Part shown: positions 1 to 8,344 of the stretch, one piece after another | How positions within the stretch are numbered: the first letter of the stretch is position 1 | Layout: each line of letters opens with the position of its first letter | Assembly: GCA_017469845.1 (NCBI GenBank) | Contig: JAFUFP010000056.1 | Location: forward strand, 51,692-115,691 | Source of the DNA: Bacteroidales bacterium | GTDB taxonomy: Bacteria; Bacteroidota; Bacteroidia; Bacteroidales; UBA932 | Reading direction: 5' to 3' | DNA: 64,000 bases | The notes under the pieces: model-generated | Told to the model about the DNA's origin: nothing | What the model saw: the letters and a program-made list of their open reading frames with translations, nothing else | The model's database searches: none | Position numbers and translations under genes: made by a program

Positions 1-1
1 A

Positions 2-811
2 ATCTTCGCTATCCTAAGGGAAAAGGGGTTCCATCCCCAAGTCCTGAAAGGTCCCTCCGTAGCGAGAATGTATCCCCATCCTGAACTTCGTGAAAGCGGA
101 GATCTTGACATCTTTCTTCCTCCGTCAGAATACGGAGAAGCCGTTTTCGTCCTCGGTGACCCTTCGTTCACTCTTCCTGACGGGAGTGTCCACTATAACT
201 GGAAAGGAGTTGACGTGGATCTTCACAGGCATTATTTCGACCTGCATACGGGCGAGGAAAACCTTCCTCCTGTACCTTCTCCGTACGCTGTCCTTGTCCT
301 TCTGTCTTCACACATCCTCAAGCACTGCATGGGGCCGGGGATAGGTCTCCGTCAGATGTGTGATATGGCCATGGCGTACGATTTCTTCTCAGGAAACAGC
401 GCAAAGGGGAGCGACAATAGGGGCGCCGCCTCGGATAATCCTCTGGACAGGGAACTTCTTCTTCGGTATTATGAAAAAGCCGGTATCCTCAAATGGAACA
501 CTCTTCTTTCTTCCTTCATCAAAGAGTATCTCGGAGGAAACGGCTATCCGTTCACCGATCCTGACGGAAAGGAGGAAGAGTTGCCCTCTCCTTCCTTTCT
601 GATGGAAAGCATCCTCAAGGGAGGAAATTTCGGGCATTTTGACGCCGAGAGGGAATCCGCGATCCATGGCGGAGCCTTTAGAAGGAAACTCAATACCCTG
701 TGGCTTTATCTCAAGAAGATGCCTTTTTCGTTGAAATACGCCCCTTCCGAATTCTGGAGCGAATTCCGTGAACTGGCGCTCGGGAACCTTCGGAAGAAGG
801 ATATCCTTTAG
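2..811 (+). CDS. Nucleotidyltransferase family protein (PF14907-like), 5' end outside window
   Basis: The frame is open from base 2 without a stop, so the gene begins upstream and 269 codons are visible. The first in-window ATG (68) lies inside the conserved core and is not the true start. The stretch KGPSVARMYPHPELRESGDLD with the GDLDIFL acidic motif resembles the NTP_transf_5 nucleotidyltransferase family, where the two aspartates would bind metal. The substrate is unknown. The rest is hydrophilic with no signal peptide in the visible part. It ends 94 bases before a secreted esterase that has its own promoter-like box, so it may belong to an upstream operon. Family call is from motif memory, moderately sure. 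Confidence 0.65.
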   Translation: MFAILREKGFHPQVLKGPSVARMYPHPELRESGDLDIFLPPSEYGEAVFVLGDPSFTLPDGSVHYNWKGVDVDLHRHYFDLHTGEENLPPVPSPYAVLVLLSSHILKHCMGPGIGLRQMCDMAMAYDFFSGNSAKGSDNRGAASDNPLDRELLLRYYEKAGILKWNTLLSSFIKEYLGGNGYPFTDPDGKEEELPSPSFLMESILKGGNFGHFDAERESAIHGGAFRRKLNTLWLYLKKMPFSLKYAPSEFWSEFRELALGNLRKKDIL

Positions 812-853
812 TTTCGGGGCGGTTTTCCGGAGAGTCTTGTTGTCTTCAGGGAT

Positions 854-883
854 TGGACAAGCCGAATCTATTGCGTAACTTTG
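854..883 (+). promoter_or_regulatory. Promoter of the esterase gene, Bacteroidetes type
   Basis: TTGG at 854-857, then an 18-base spacer and TAACTTTG at 876-883, which fits the TAnnTTTG -7 box of the Bacteroidetes primary sigma factor. The expected start of transcription lies about 15 bases before the TTG start codon at 906, giving a very short leader. Confidence 0.6.
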
Positions 884-905
884 TTTCCCCAAAGAGATAC
901 GAAGG

Positions 906-1733
906 TTGAAACATTTTTCCGACAATATAAGGTTATTGTTCATATGTTTGTCCGTCTTGTTCATGACGGGCATTCATGCTTTCGCCCAGAAGGTCATCCC
1001 TTTCATCCCTGACCCTGAAAAGGCTACGGGTGAAGCGGTGATAGTATGTCCGGGCGGAAGCTATCACTGGCTTTCGCGTGAGGTCGAAGGAACTGACGTC
1101 GGCCGGAGACTCCGCGAAGACGGCATCGCCGCCTTTGTACTTAATTACCGCCATGCGGGAACAAGGTACCTTCTTTTCGGTCCCCTTGCCATACCGCAGA
1201 CCCATTATCCTGCGATGCTGGAGGATCTGCGTTCGACGATAAAGGATGTACGGGAAAACGCTTCCCGCTACGGCATAGACCCCGACAAGATAGGTGTGAT
1301 GGGCTTTTCGGCCGGAGGACATCTCGTCCTGAACCTGGGAGAGGATCCGGGGGAGGTGGAGTGCAGACCGGATTTCATCGTGTCAGTCTATCCGGTCGTC
1401 ACCATGTCCGATGAAGAGATCGTCCATCACCGTTCCAGGAGGGGACTTCTCGGAGGGAAGAAGAATGACGAGACTATGCGGGATCGGCTTTCAATGGAAA
1501 AACATGTTCCTGCGTATATGCCTCCGGTCCTTCTTGTCAATTGCAAGGATGACCCCACGGTGGATTACCGCAACAGCGAAGTGATGGACCTTGCCCTTAC
1601 TGAGAAGGGCATTTACCATAAATATCTGCAATACGAAACCGGTGGACACGGATTCGGTACTTCCTCCCAGTCGGCGCCATGGTATGGCGAATTGAGAGGA
1701 TGGATGGATTCCATACCGTCGTTCAGCAGGTGA
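906..1733 (+). CDS. Secreted alpha/beta-hydrolase, BD-FAE/acetyl-esterase type
   Basis: Predicted 275-residue exported serine esterase. Start is TTG at 906: an in-frame TAA lies at 876-878 and only this start includes the basic-hydrophobic signal peptide (IRLLFICLSVLFMTGIHAFA, residues about 8-27). The oxyanion segment CPGGSYHWLSREVEG is followed by the nucleophile elbow GFSAGGH near residue 133, an acid in CKDDPT near 215 and a histidine in GGHGFG near 248, so the catalytic triad is complete. Such enzymes deacylate plant polysaccharides or other esters; the natural substrate cannot be read from sequence. It is 22 bases upstream of the PaaK-like gene, suggesting co-transcription with the next two genes. 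Confidence 0.8.
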   Translation: MKHFSDNIRLLFICLSVLFMTGIHAFAQKVIPFIPDPEKATGEAVIVCPGGSYHWLSREVEGTDVGRRLREDGIAAFVLNYRHAGTRYLLFGPLAIPQTHYPAMLEDLRSTIKDVRENASRYGIDPDKIGVMGFSAGGHLVLNLGEDPGEVECRPDFIVSVYPVVTMSDEEIVHHRSRRGLLGGKKNDETMRDRLSMEKHVPAYMPPVLLVNCKDDPTVDYRNSEVMDLALTEKGIYHKYLQYETGGHGFGTSSQSAPWYGELRGWMDSIPSFSR

Positions 1734-1755
1734 CAGACCAACGATCGAACCAGAA

Positions 1756-3111
1756 ATGACCAACGAGTATTTTTCCCACATGTGGGACAATTTCTCTCCG
1801 GAGAATGATATTGAGTTCCGTAGCGTAGAGGAAATCCGTGATTTCCAGGAAGAGAGGATGCGATCGGCGATTTCCTTCCTGGAGAAGAATTCCCCCTTCT
1901 ACAAAAGGATGTTTTCCAAGTGCGGGATAGATCCTTCCCGCATCCGCCATATCGACGACCTTGTGAAAATCCCTTTCACAACAAAGAAGGATCTCCAACT
2001 TTTCGGAGAAGATTTTCTCTGCGTTCCGAGAAGGAACGTGATAGACTATATAACGACCTCGGGAACCCTTGGAGATCCGGTCACTTTCTGCTGTACGGAG
2101 AATGACCTCCAGAGGCTGGCCTACAATGAGATGAAGTCTTTTTCCTGTGCGGGGCTGACACCTGACAGTACGGTTCAGCTGATGACCACCATCGACAAGA
2201 GGTTCATGGCCGGATTAGCCTATTTCCTGGGCCTGAGAAAACTCGGCGCTGGAGTGGTCAGAGTCGGGAACGGCATTCCGGAGCTTCAGTGGGATACGAT
2301 AAGGAGGATCAAGCCGGACACCATCATGTGCGTCCCTTCCTTCATCCTGAGGCTTCTTGACTATGCCAAGGAACACGGGATAGATTACAAGTCTTCAAGT
2401 GTGCGCAAGATAATCGGCATAGGGGAAGGGCTCAGGAATCAGGATTTCTCTTTGAATCTTCTCGGCTCCAAGATACAGTCGCAATGGGATGTGGAACTCT
2501 ACGCCACGTACTCCTCGACCGAGATGGGCGCTACTTTCTCGGAATGTCCTGCGGGCAAAGGAGGACATGTCCATCCCGAACTGATAATCGTCGAAATAAT
2601 AGGGGAAGATGACCTTCCCGTTCCTGACGGTGAACCCGGAGAAATCGTCGTCACGACATTGGGTGTCGAGGGTATGCCGCTCCTCAGGTTCAGAACCGGA
2701 GATATCGCCTCCAAAATCGTCGAAAAGTGTGACTGCGGGCGCAATTCCTACAGGTTGACCCCTCTCGTGGGCAGGAAGAACAATATGATCAAACTGAAGG
2801 GCACCACCCTTTATCCGCCTGCAATCAACGATGTGCTTGACAATGCTGAGTATGTCGGCAATTACGTCATCTATGTCCAGGACAGCGAAGCCGGAACGGA
2901 TGACGTGCTGGTGAAGGTCAGCCTCCGCGGGGAACCGGATTTCGATGCGGTCAAGGACCTGAAGGACCGTTTCCGCTCCAGGCTCAGGGTGGCTCCCAGG
3001 GTTGAAGTTTCCTCCTTTGATGAAATAAGGCGTATAACTATGCCTGAAGCCGGACGCAAGCCGGTGAAGTTCATCGACAGGAGGGCTTCTCATCAGCCCC
3101 AATCAAAGTGA
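1756..3111 (+). CDS. Phenylacetate-CoA ligase (PaaK) family adenylating enzyme
   Basis: 451-residue cytoplasmic acyl/aryl-adenylating enzyme of the PaaK branch of the ANL superfamily. The P-loop-like TTSGTLGDPV lies at about residues 100-109, the adenine-binding YSSTEMGA near 250, the LLRFRTGD motif near 315 and the small C-terminal domain with GRKNNMIKLKGTTLYP after that. It would activate a carboxylic acid as acyl-AMP and probably transfer it to CoA. The substrate is unknown; many Bacteroidales carry such proteins without phenylacetate degradation genes, and none are seen here. It sits between an esterase and an acyltransferase (stop overlaps a GTG of the next frame), which suggests acyl activation for lipid or cell-envelope acylation. 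Family sure, role inferred. Confidence 0.85.
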   Translation: MTNEYFSHMWDNFSPENDIEFRSVEEIRDFQEERMRSAISFLEKNSPFYKRMFSKCGIDPSRIRHIDDLVKIPFTTKKDLQLFGEDFLCVPRRNVIDYITTSGTLGDPVTFCCTENDLQRLAYNEMKSFSCAGLTPDSTVQLMTTIDKRFMAGLAYFLGLRKLGAGVVRVGNGIPELQWDTIRRIKPDTIMCVPSFILRLLDYAKEHGIDYKSSSVRKIIGIGEGLRNQDFSLNLLGSKIQSQWDVELYATYSSTEMGATFSECPAGKGGHVHPELIIVEIIGEDDLPVPDGEPGEIVVTTLGVEGMPLLRFRTGDIASKIVEKCDCGRNSYRLTPLVGRKNNMIKLKGTTLYPPAINDVLDNAEYVGNYVIYVQDSEAGTDDVLVKVSLRGEPDFDAVKDLKDRFRSRLRVAPRVEVSSFDEIRRITMPEAGRKPVKFIDRRASHQPQSK

Positions 3112-3140
3112 TACCATCAACTGCAGAAAGAGAAAGTGAA

Positions 3141-4283
3141 ATGAAAATCGATTCCCGTTTCGACGACATAAGGCCATATTACGACAGCGAAATCCCCGCG
3201 GCGATGAGAAGAATCGCCGAGGATGGCACCTTCCATATCCTGGCGTCATACGTTTTCCCGGGACAGGACCATGAGACCCTAAAGAAGATGGTAAGCTCCA
3301 TCAGGACTGTGAAGGAATTTCAGGGAAAGGTCATGTGGCATGTCAATGACATGGTCGAAAAGAAAAGCATCACCACTCTCACTTTCGAGGGAATTGAGAA
3401 TATCGAAGCGTCGAAGGCGTACCTTTTCGTGTCCAATCATCGTGACATAATGCTCGACGCGTCCCTTCTCCAGAACAAACTTTTCGACAACGGATTCCCC
3501 ACGACGCAGATAACTTTCGGGGCGAACCTCATGACCGGCCAGCTGATAATCGATATAGGCCGTTCCAATAAGATGTTCAGAGTCGAAAGGGGCGGTTCTC
3601 CCAGGGAGTTCTACATGAGTTCCGTCCATTTGTCGGACTACATCCGCCATGTCATCACCGAGTGCGGTGAATCCGTCTGGATAGCCCAGCGCAACGGCAG
3701 GACCAAGGACGGGAACGACGCTACGGACCAGGGCATCATCAAGATGTTCGGGATCAGCAGCCGCGCGGACAAGATTTCCGCGATCGCCGACCTCAATATA
3801 GTTCCCGTTTCCATATCTTATGAATGGGAACCGTGTGACATTCTGAAAGCTCTGGAACTCTATCAGTCCCGTAGCGCCCGATATGTCAAAAAACCCGGTG
3901 AAGACCTCAACAGCGTCCTTACCGGAATAACCCAGCAGAAAGGTCAGGTGAACATCTCTCTGGGTAAACCTATCCTCAGGGAAGACCTTGAGCCGTTGGA
4001 TTCACTCACCAATATAGAGTACAACAAGGCTGTCGCCGCCCTTCTTGACAAGAGTATCCTTTCCAGGTACATGCTGTACCCCAACAACTTCATCGCTCAT
4101 GATCTGAGGTTCGGAAAGAAACGGTACGTGTCGAGATATACTCCCGCCCAGAAGGCGCTTTTCCAGGCGAGACTTTCGCTCCTGGACGGATATGATGTGG
4201 AAGAACCGGATGTCCTTCGGGACATTTTCCTCGGAATCTATTCCAATCCGGTAGACAATTGCAGGCGTTTTCAGGAACTGTAA
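3141..4283 (+). CDS. PlsC-like glycerophosphate/lysophospholipid acyltransferase
   Basis: 380-residue acyltransferase. I place the start at ATG 3141; a longer frame begins with GTG at 3108 overlapping the upstream stop, but the 11 extra residues are polar and unlike a conserved N-terminus. The active-site block is SNHRDIMLDA near residues 98-107, where histidine and aspartate are one residue further apart than in the usual NHx4D motif; similar NHRDI-LD forms occur in Bacteroidetes homologues. A second conserved block, FRVERGGS (near 150), supports phospholipid-type substrate binding. No clear membrane helix. With the upstream adenylating enzyme it could form an acyl activation and transfer pair. 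Family fairly sure, acceptor unknown. Confidence 0.75.
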   Translation: MKIDSRFDDIRPYYDSEIPAAMRRIAEDGTFHILASYVFPGQDHETLKKMVSSIRTVKEFQGKVMWHVNDMVEKKSITTLTFEGIENIEASKAYLFVSNHRDIMLDASLLQNKLFDNGFPTTQITFGANLMTGQLIIDIGRSNKMFRVERGGSPREFYMSSVHLSDYIRHVITECGESVWIAQRNGRTKDGNDATDQGIIKMFGISSRADKISAIADLNIVPVSISYEWEPCDILKALELYQSRSARYVKKPGEDLNSVLTGITQQKGQVNISLGKPILREDLEPLDSLTNIEYNKAVAALLDKSILSRYMLYPNNFIAHDLRFGKKRYVSRYTPAQKALFQARLSLLDGYDVEEPDVLRDIFLGIYSNPVDNCRRFQEL

Positions 4284-4310
4284 CCTCCCTGCATATTTAT
4301 GGGGAATGGT

Positions 4311-4336
4311 TTTTGAAGGAATTTTTGTTAGGTTTG
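4311..4336 (+). promoter_or_regulatory. Probable promoter of the small barrel protein
   Basis: TAGGTTTG at 4329-4336 is an exact TAnnTTTG -7 box. A TTTTG at 4311-4315 lies only 13 bases upstream, shorter than the usual 19-21, so the -33 element is doubtful. The predicted leader to ATG 4376 is about 33 bases. Confidence 0.45.
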
Positions 4337-4375
4337 CAAAAGGAAAACAAGTTGAACTTACATAATTGAGAAAAA

Positions 4376-4861
4376 ATGAAGAGAACAATTCTTGTAATCG
4401 CAACCGTTCTTTGCCTCGGCATCGCGGCTTCCGCTCAGCCCAAGGCAATCGGTGGAAGGCTCGGCTCAGGCCCTATAGCCCTCAGCTATGAACATTACCT
4501 GGGTGGTATCAATTTCGGAGAACTCAATCTCGGAGTCTATACCGCTCATGAGCAGGTCGGTTTCATGGCGGAGGCCATCTACAACTGGGTGCTCTATGAG
4601 CCCGAGTGGACTTCAAGGGGAGAATGGGCATGGTATGCCGGCCCCGGTCTGACTTTCGGATCGGTCCCTTACAACAAAGTTGATAACCCCGCCGCCATGT
4701 TCGGTGTAGTCGGTCAGGTTGGCCTTGAGTACACGTTCTGGTTCCCCCTTCAGCTCTCGGCTGATCTCCGTCCAAGGCTCTGCTATGTCAATGACAGCCT
4801 TTGGGAGCATGGCCTTAGCCATGGATTCATCCCTACGATCAGCGTGAGGTATCATTTCTAG
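4376..4861 (+). CDS. Small secreted protein, probable eight-stranded outer-membrane barrel
   Basis: 161 residues. Residues 1-20 form a typical signal peptide (MKRTILVIATVLCLGIAASA followed by Q). The mature part alternates hydrophobic and polar residues in short stretches rich in glycine and aromatic residues and ends in RYHF, a C-terminal phenylalanine as recognised by the BAM machinery. This suggests a compact outer-membrane beta-barrel. I do not recognise a named family. It has its own promoter-like box and is followed by a strong terminator, so it is probably a single-gene unit. Confidence 0.6.
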   Translation: MKRTILVIATVLCLGIAASAQPKAIGGRLGSGPIALSYEHYLGGINFGELNLGVYTAHEQVGFMAEAIYNWVLYEPEWTSRGEWAWYAGPGLTFGSVPYNKVDNPAAMFGVVGQVGLEYTFWFPLQLSADLRPRLCYVNDSLWEHGLSHGFIPTISVRYHF

Positions 4862-4886
4862 GAAACATCCTTTATGTCATTTGATG

Positions 4887-4925
4887 TCGCCTGTCACTTT
4901 CCCGAGTGGCGGGCGATGTTCTTTT
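4887..4925 (+). terminator. Intrinsic terminator after the small barrel gene
   Basis: A 12-base-pair stem with two wobble pairs (tcgcctgtcact at 4887-4898 against agtggcgggcga at 4905-4916), a six-base loop and a T-rich tail (tgttctttt). The remaining bases to 5108 show no further gene; they are GC-rich leader of the next lipoprotein. Confidence 0.8.
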
Positions 4926-5108
4926 ATGCGGGGACATCAAAACCGCAGTTCACCGGACAATTCCGCCTATTCGCTGAAAACTTTTTGCCGCGTTTTTTAA
5001 AAGATTCATTTTCGCACATGGAAACCCGCCCCGGTGACCCGGACGTGTACGAACCTTTTCCCTTTTTCCCGGGTGGGCAGGGCTTCTTGACAATAAACCG
5101 TGCGAGTC

Positions 5109-6848
5109 ATGAAAAAGTCAATGTTCATTATGATGATGGCGGGGGCGGTTGCGGTATCGCTTTCGTCATGCTCGGAAGACACGATTTGGCCCGAGTATCC
5201 TGAATCTTCTTTCACCCAAGGAGGAACCTTCCCCGGGGGCGGTTCTTCATCTTCCGGTACCGGCGGCAGCGGAACAAGCGCCACGGCCGGAGCCGACAAT
5301 ACTGATGTCTATACGGATTCTGATGACGAAATTTCCGGAACCTCTTTTGACAGGACAATCACCATCACGTTCGCTTCCGGCGGAGCATCCGTCTCGGGAG
5401 ACAGTAACGGGATCGTTTCCGTAAGCGGAAATGACGTCGTTGCGAACAATACCGGAGATGAGAAGATCATGTATGTCCTCAAAGGCACTGCTTCGGACGG
5501 CTTCTTCAAGCTGTACAGTTCCAAAAAGCAGGCTATAAAGCTCAGCGGACTTTCTCTGACGAACAAGAGCGGAGCCGCAATCAACAACCAGAGCGGCAAG
5601 CGTACCTTCGTTGTAGTTGAAGGTAACAACACCTTGGCCGACGGATCATCTTATTCGGATGAAACCGACTCAGAGGACATGAAGGCCGCTTTCTTCAGTG
5701 AGGGTCAGCTCATCTTCAGCGGATCGGGTTCCCTTACTGTTGACGCCAAGGGCAAAGCCGGCATCACGTCGGACGATTATATCCGTTTCATGGATGACAA
5801 TACTACGGTCAAGGTCTCCTCAAGCGCGGGTCATGCCATCAGGGGCAAGGATGCCATTATCGTATCGGGAGGCAACATCGAGGCCACCGCTTCCGCAGAG
5901 ATGAAGAAAGCCTTTTCTTCGGACAGCCTTGTCCAGCTCGACGGCGGAATCGTATCCCTGAAGGTTACCGGAAACGCTGCTTATGATTCTGAGGAGAAGG
6001 ATGTGACGGGAACCGCAGGTATAAAGGCTGACAAGATCATTGTTGTCAATGACGGTGAAATCACCATCTCCAATACCGGAGCCGGTGGAAAGGGCATCAG
6101 CTGCGACGGTCCCGCCTATTTCAAGGGAGGAAAGGTGTCGGTTACAACGACCGGGAAGACCTACAAGTATTCTTCTTCGGCGGTCGCATATCCCAAAGGA
6201 ATCAAGGTTGACGGAGACCTGTTCGTTTCCGGCGGAGAAGTGTCCGTCAAGTGCTCCGGGTCGGAAGGAATCGAGAGCAAGGGTGCCATATCGATAACGG
6301 GAGGTTCCTTGTACAGCTACTCTTCCGATGACGCCATAAACTCCAAATACAATCTTGTGATAGACGGAGGAACAGTTTATGCGCATTCTACCGGCAATGA
6401 CGCCATCGACGCCAACAACAATCTGATCATCAACGGTGGTGTTGTCATCGCTGAAGGTGCCGCTGGCGCGGAATCGGGAATTGACGCGGCGGAGAGGTTC
6501 ACGGTTGAGATCAACGGAGGCACAGTCGTTTCCGTAGGCGGCCGGAATGACGGAATCTCTTCCGTCAAGCAGCCTTGCATCTCCTCTTCGGTGAAAACGG
6601 ATACCTGGATCGCGGTGTATGATGACACGAAGCTCATTTTCGCTTACAAGACTCCTTCCACCGCGAATGCATCCACTTTCATAGCATCATCACCCTCGTT
6701 CAATAGCGGATCTTCTTACACTCTGAAGAGCGGAGTGAGCGTAAGTGGAGGCACGGGTTATTTTGACGTGCTTTATACCGGTGCATCCGCCTCAGGAGGC
6801 TCTTCGTCAACGGTCAAGGCCGCGACTTCTTTCCGGGGAGGATTCTGA
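5109..6848 (+). CDS. Carbohydrate-binding domain lipoprotein, Cthe_2159 type
   Basis: 579 residues. A longer reading from GTG 5100 exists, but ATG 5109 gives a clean lipoprotein signal (MKKSMFIMMMAGAVAVSLSSC), so the protein is probably lipid-anchored at Cys21. After a Ser/Gly/Thr-rich linker (residues about 30-60) the chain consists of repeated GG-(I/T)-V and SG-G-(I/V) turns spaced about 20-25 residues apart, as in a right-handed beta-helix; the signature matches PF14262 (Cthe_2159), which binds acidic polysaccharides such as polygalacturonate with calcium. The C-terminus is serine-rich and ends in RGGF. It directly precedes the LytS/LytTR pair, which may control it or sense the same ligand. 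Binding specificity is inferred from the family. Confidence 0.8.
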   Translation: MKKSMFIMMMAGAVAVSLSSCSEDTIWPEYPESSFTQGGTFPGGGSSSSGTGGSGTSATAGADNTDVYTDSDDEISGTSFDRTITITFASGGASVSGDSNGIVSVSGNDVVANNTGDEKIMYVLKGTASDGFFKLYSSKKQAIKLSGLSLTNKSGAAINNQSGKRTFVVVEGNNTLADGSSYSDETDSEDMKAAFFSEGQLIFSGSGSLTVDAKGKAGITSDDYIRFMDDNTTVKVSSSAGHAIRGKDAIIVSGGNIEATASAEMKKAFSSDSLVQLDGGIVSLKVTGNAAYDSEEKDVTGTAGIKADKIIVVNDGEITISNTGAGGKGISCDGPAYFKGGKVSVTTTGKTYKYSSSAVAYPKGIKVDGDLFVSGGEVSVKCSGSEGIESKGAISITGGSLYSYSSDDAINSKYNLVIDGGTVYAHSTGNDAIDANNNLIINGGVVIAEGAAGAESGIDAAERFTVEINGGTVVSVGGRNDGISSVKQPCISSSVKTDTWIAVYDDTKLIFAYKTPSTANASTFIASSPSFNSGSSYTLKSGVSVSGGTGYFDVLYTGASASGGSSSTVKAATSFRGGF

Positions 6849-6874
6849 AAGTGGAGGAATTGGTAGAAAAACGC

Positions 6875-6882
6875 TATATTTG
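6875..6882 (+). promoter_or_regulatory. -7 box upstream of the sensor kinase
   Basis: TATATTTG is an exact TAnnTTTG match 27 bases after the lipoprotein stop. No good -33 element is seen at the standard distance (TTGG at 6860 is only 12 bases away). If used, the mRNA would start near 6889 and include the hairpin at 6914-6948. Confidence 0.5.
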
Positions 6883-6913
6883 AAATGCCCATCGGCAAAG
6901 CATGAACGGATGC

Positions 6914-6948
6914 GGAACCCAGGGGGAGGGGTGCTCCCTCCGGGTTCC
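6914..6948 (+). promoter_or_regulatory. Strong hairpin in the leader of the kinase mRNA
   Basis: A 15-base-pair stem (6914-6928 with 6934-6948; one mismatch and one wobble) closes a five-base loop. It is followed by ttgttgcc rather than a full T tract. It may be a weak terminator of the lipoprotein transcript or an attenuator between lipoprotein and kinase. Confidence 0.6.
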
Positions 6949-6975
6949 TTGTTGCCGACAAATTTATACCCTGTT

Positions 6976-8325
6976 ATGGCACTTAGCGATAGGACCGCAA
7001 GAGAATCACTTTTAAAGAGAGTCGGAAAATACTTTTCTTCCCTGCCGAGACTGGCTCTGGAGGAAAACCTCCTGTATCTTGTAATCTGGCTGGTTGTCGG
7101 CTTGACTTTTTCGGCATTGGGGAGTTTCAGGTCGTTTCTGCCCTTCCTGGTACTGTTCCTGCTGCATAATTATGTGGTATTCCCGTTACTCTTCGGCAAA
7201 GGCAATAAAGCCTGGTACTGGATATCGACGGCACTGCTTCTGGTCCTTTTCAGCCTGTATGTGTTGAACGGGAACCTTTCCGCCCAAAGAGGGGGAGAAA
7301 GGGTACCTGCGGATGGAAGGGGGCGTGGAAATCCTCCCGGTATGGTCGAGATGGATCCTTCGGAGAGAGGGCGTCCCGCACCTCATCAAATGAGACGGAA
7401 CGGTGGAGATGGAATGCGTGAGGGAATGGATGGACGCGGAGATTCTTCTGCGGTCGCTCCCTTTATTGGGGGACCGGAATCCTTCCCTCCTGGGGATGGA
7501 CGTTTCCAGGACGAAAAATTCCGTCCCGGCCACTCCGGCGGTGAAAGACGCCCCGAAGATGTTCCGCCGCCTCCATTCGGCCCGGGACTTATGCGCATCA
7601 TGATGGGGATCCTTCTGATTATGACAAACTTGGGCTCCAAGATGTTCTTCAAGTCCCGGGAGAATGAACAGAAGATGATTGAATTGGAGAAGGAGAACCT
7701 TGATCAGCAGCTTCAGTACCTCCGCTACCAGATCAATCCCCACTTCTTCATGAATACCCTGAACAATATCCATGCTCTTGTGGACATTGATCCGGAGCAA
7801 GCGAAGTCGAGTATCCTTGAACTATCCAGGATGATGAGGTACATCCTTTACGAGGGAGACAAGCCGACTATTCCGCTTTCCAAGGAGACCGAATTCCTCA
7901 GGCACTATATTTACCTGATGCGTCTCAGGTATTCTGACTCGGTGAAAATTGATGTCGACCTTCCCGAAGAGTGCGGGAACGTGGAAATCCCGCCCATGAT
8001 GTTCGTGTCCTTCGTCGAAAATGCCTTCAAACACGGCATCAGTTACGAGAAGGAGTCCTTCATAAGGGTATCCATGTCGATTGAAAACGACAAGCTCATT
8101 TTCAGGTGCGCGAATTCCCGTCACGGCACCAACTCCGACAGAAGCAGCGGCATAGGGCTCGCCAATGTCAGAAAGAGGATGGATCTTCTATACGGCAAGG
8201 ATTACACACTGCATATAGACGAGAGCGGCGAAATCTACGATATCCTCGCCGTCATTCCCGTGACGAGAATGGGATCGGCACCGTTGCGGGACTCTTCAAG
8301 TGACAACCGACAATCAACAGTATAA
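6976..8325 (+). CDS. LytS-type membrane sensor histidine kinase
   Basis: 449 residues from ATG 6976; the frame is open further upstream, overlapping the lipoprotein gene, but this start precedes the first membrane helix properly. Three helices occur at about residues 33-53, 55-75 and 80-100 and a fourth at about 203-222. Between helices 3 and 4 is an unusual loop of roughly 100 residues rich in G, R, P, D and M. The His_kinase domain (PF06580) has LRYQINPHFFMNTLNN with the phospho-acceptor histidine near 255, FVENAFKHG (N box, about 345) and GIGLANVRKRM (G box, about 390). It should autophosphorylate and pass phosphate to the LytTR regulator encoded 19 bases downstream. The signal is unknown; the preceding polysaccharide-binding lipoprotein suggests an envelope cue. 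Confidence 0.88.
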   Translation: MALSDRTARESLLKRVGKYFSSLPRLALEENLLYLVIWLVVGLTFSALGSFRSFLPFLVLFLLHNYVVFPLLFGKGNKAWYWISTALLLVLFSLYVLNGNLSAQRGGERVPADGRGRGNPPGMVEMDPSERGRPAPHQMRRNGGDGMREGMDGRGDSSAVAPFIGGPESFPPGDGRFQDEKFRPGHSGGERRPEDVPPPPFGPGLMRIMMGILLIMTNLGSKMFFKSRENEQKMIELEKENLDQQLQYLRYQINPHFFMNTLNNIHALVDIDPEQAKSSILELSRMMRYILYEGDKPTIPLSKETEFLRHYIYLMRLRYSDSVKIDVDLPEECGNVEIPPMMFVSFVENAFKHGISYEKESFIRVSMSIENDKLIFRCANSRHGTNSDRSSGIGLANVRKRMDLLYGKDYTLHIDESGEIYDILAVIPVTRMGSAPLRDSSSDNRQSTV

Positions 8326-8344
8326 CCCTTTGAACTTATCCTTT

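Noticed and set aside
389..973. 194-codon open frame on the minus strand across the nucleotidyltransferase end and the esterase start
   Set aside because: It lies antisense to two protein-like genes, has no recognisable fold, and would cover the esterase promoter.
5087..5092. TTGACA upstream of the carbohydrate-binding lipoprotein
   Set aside because: This is the proteobacterial -35 box; promoters in this window follow TTTG/TAnnTTTG, and no matching downstream box exists here.
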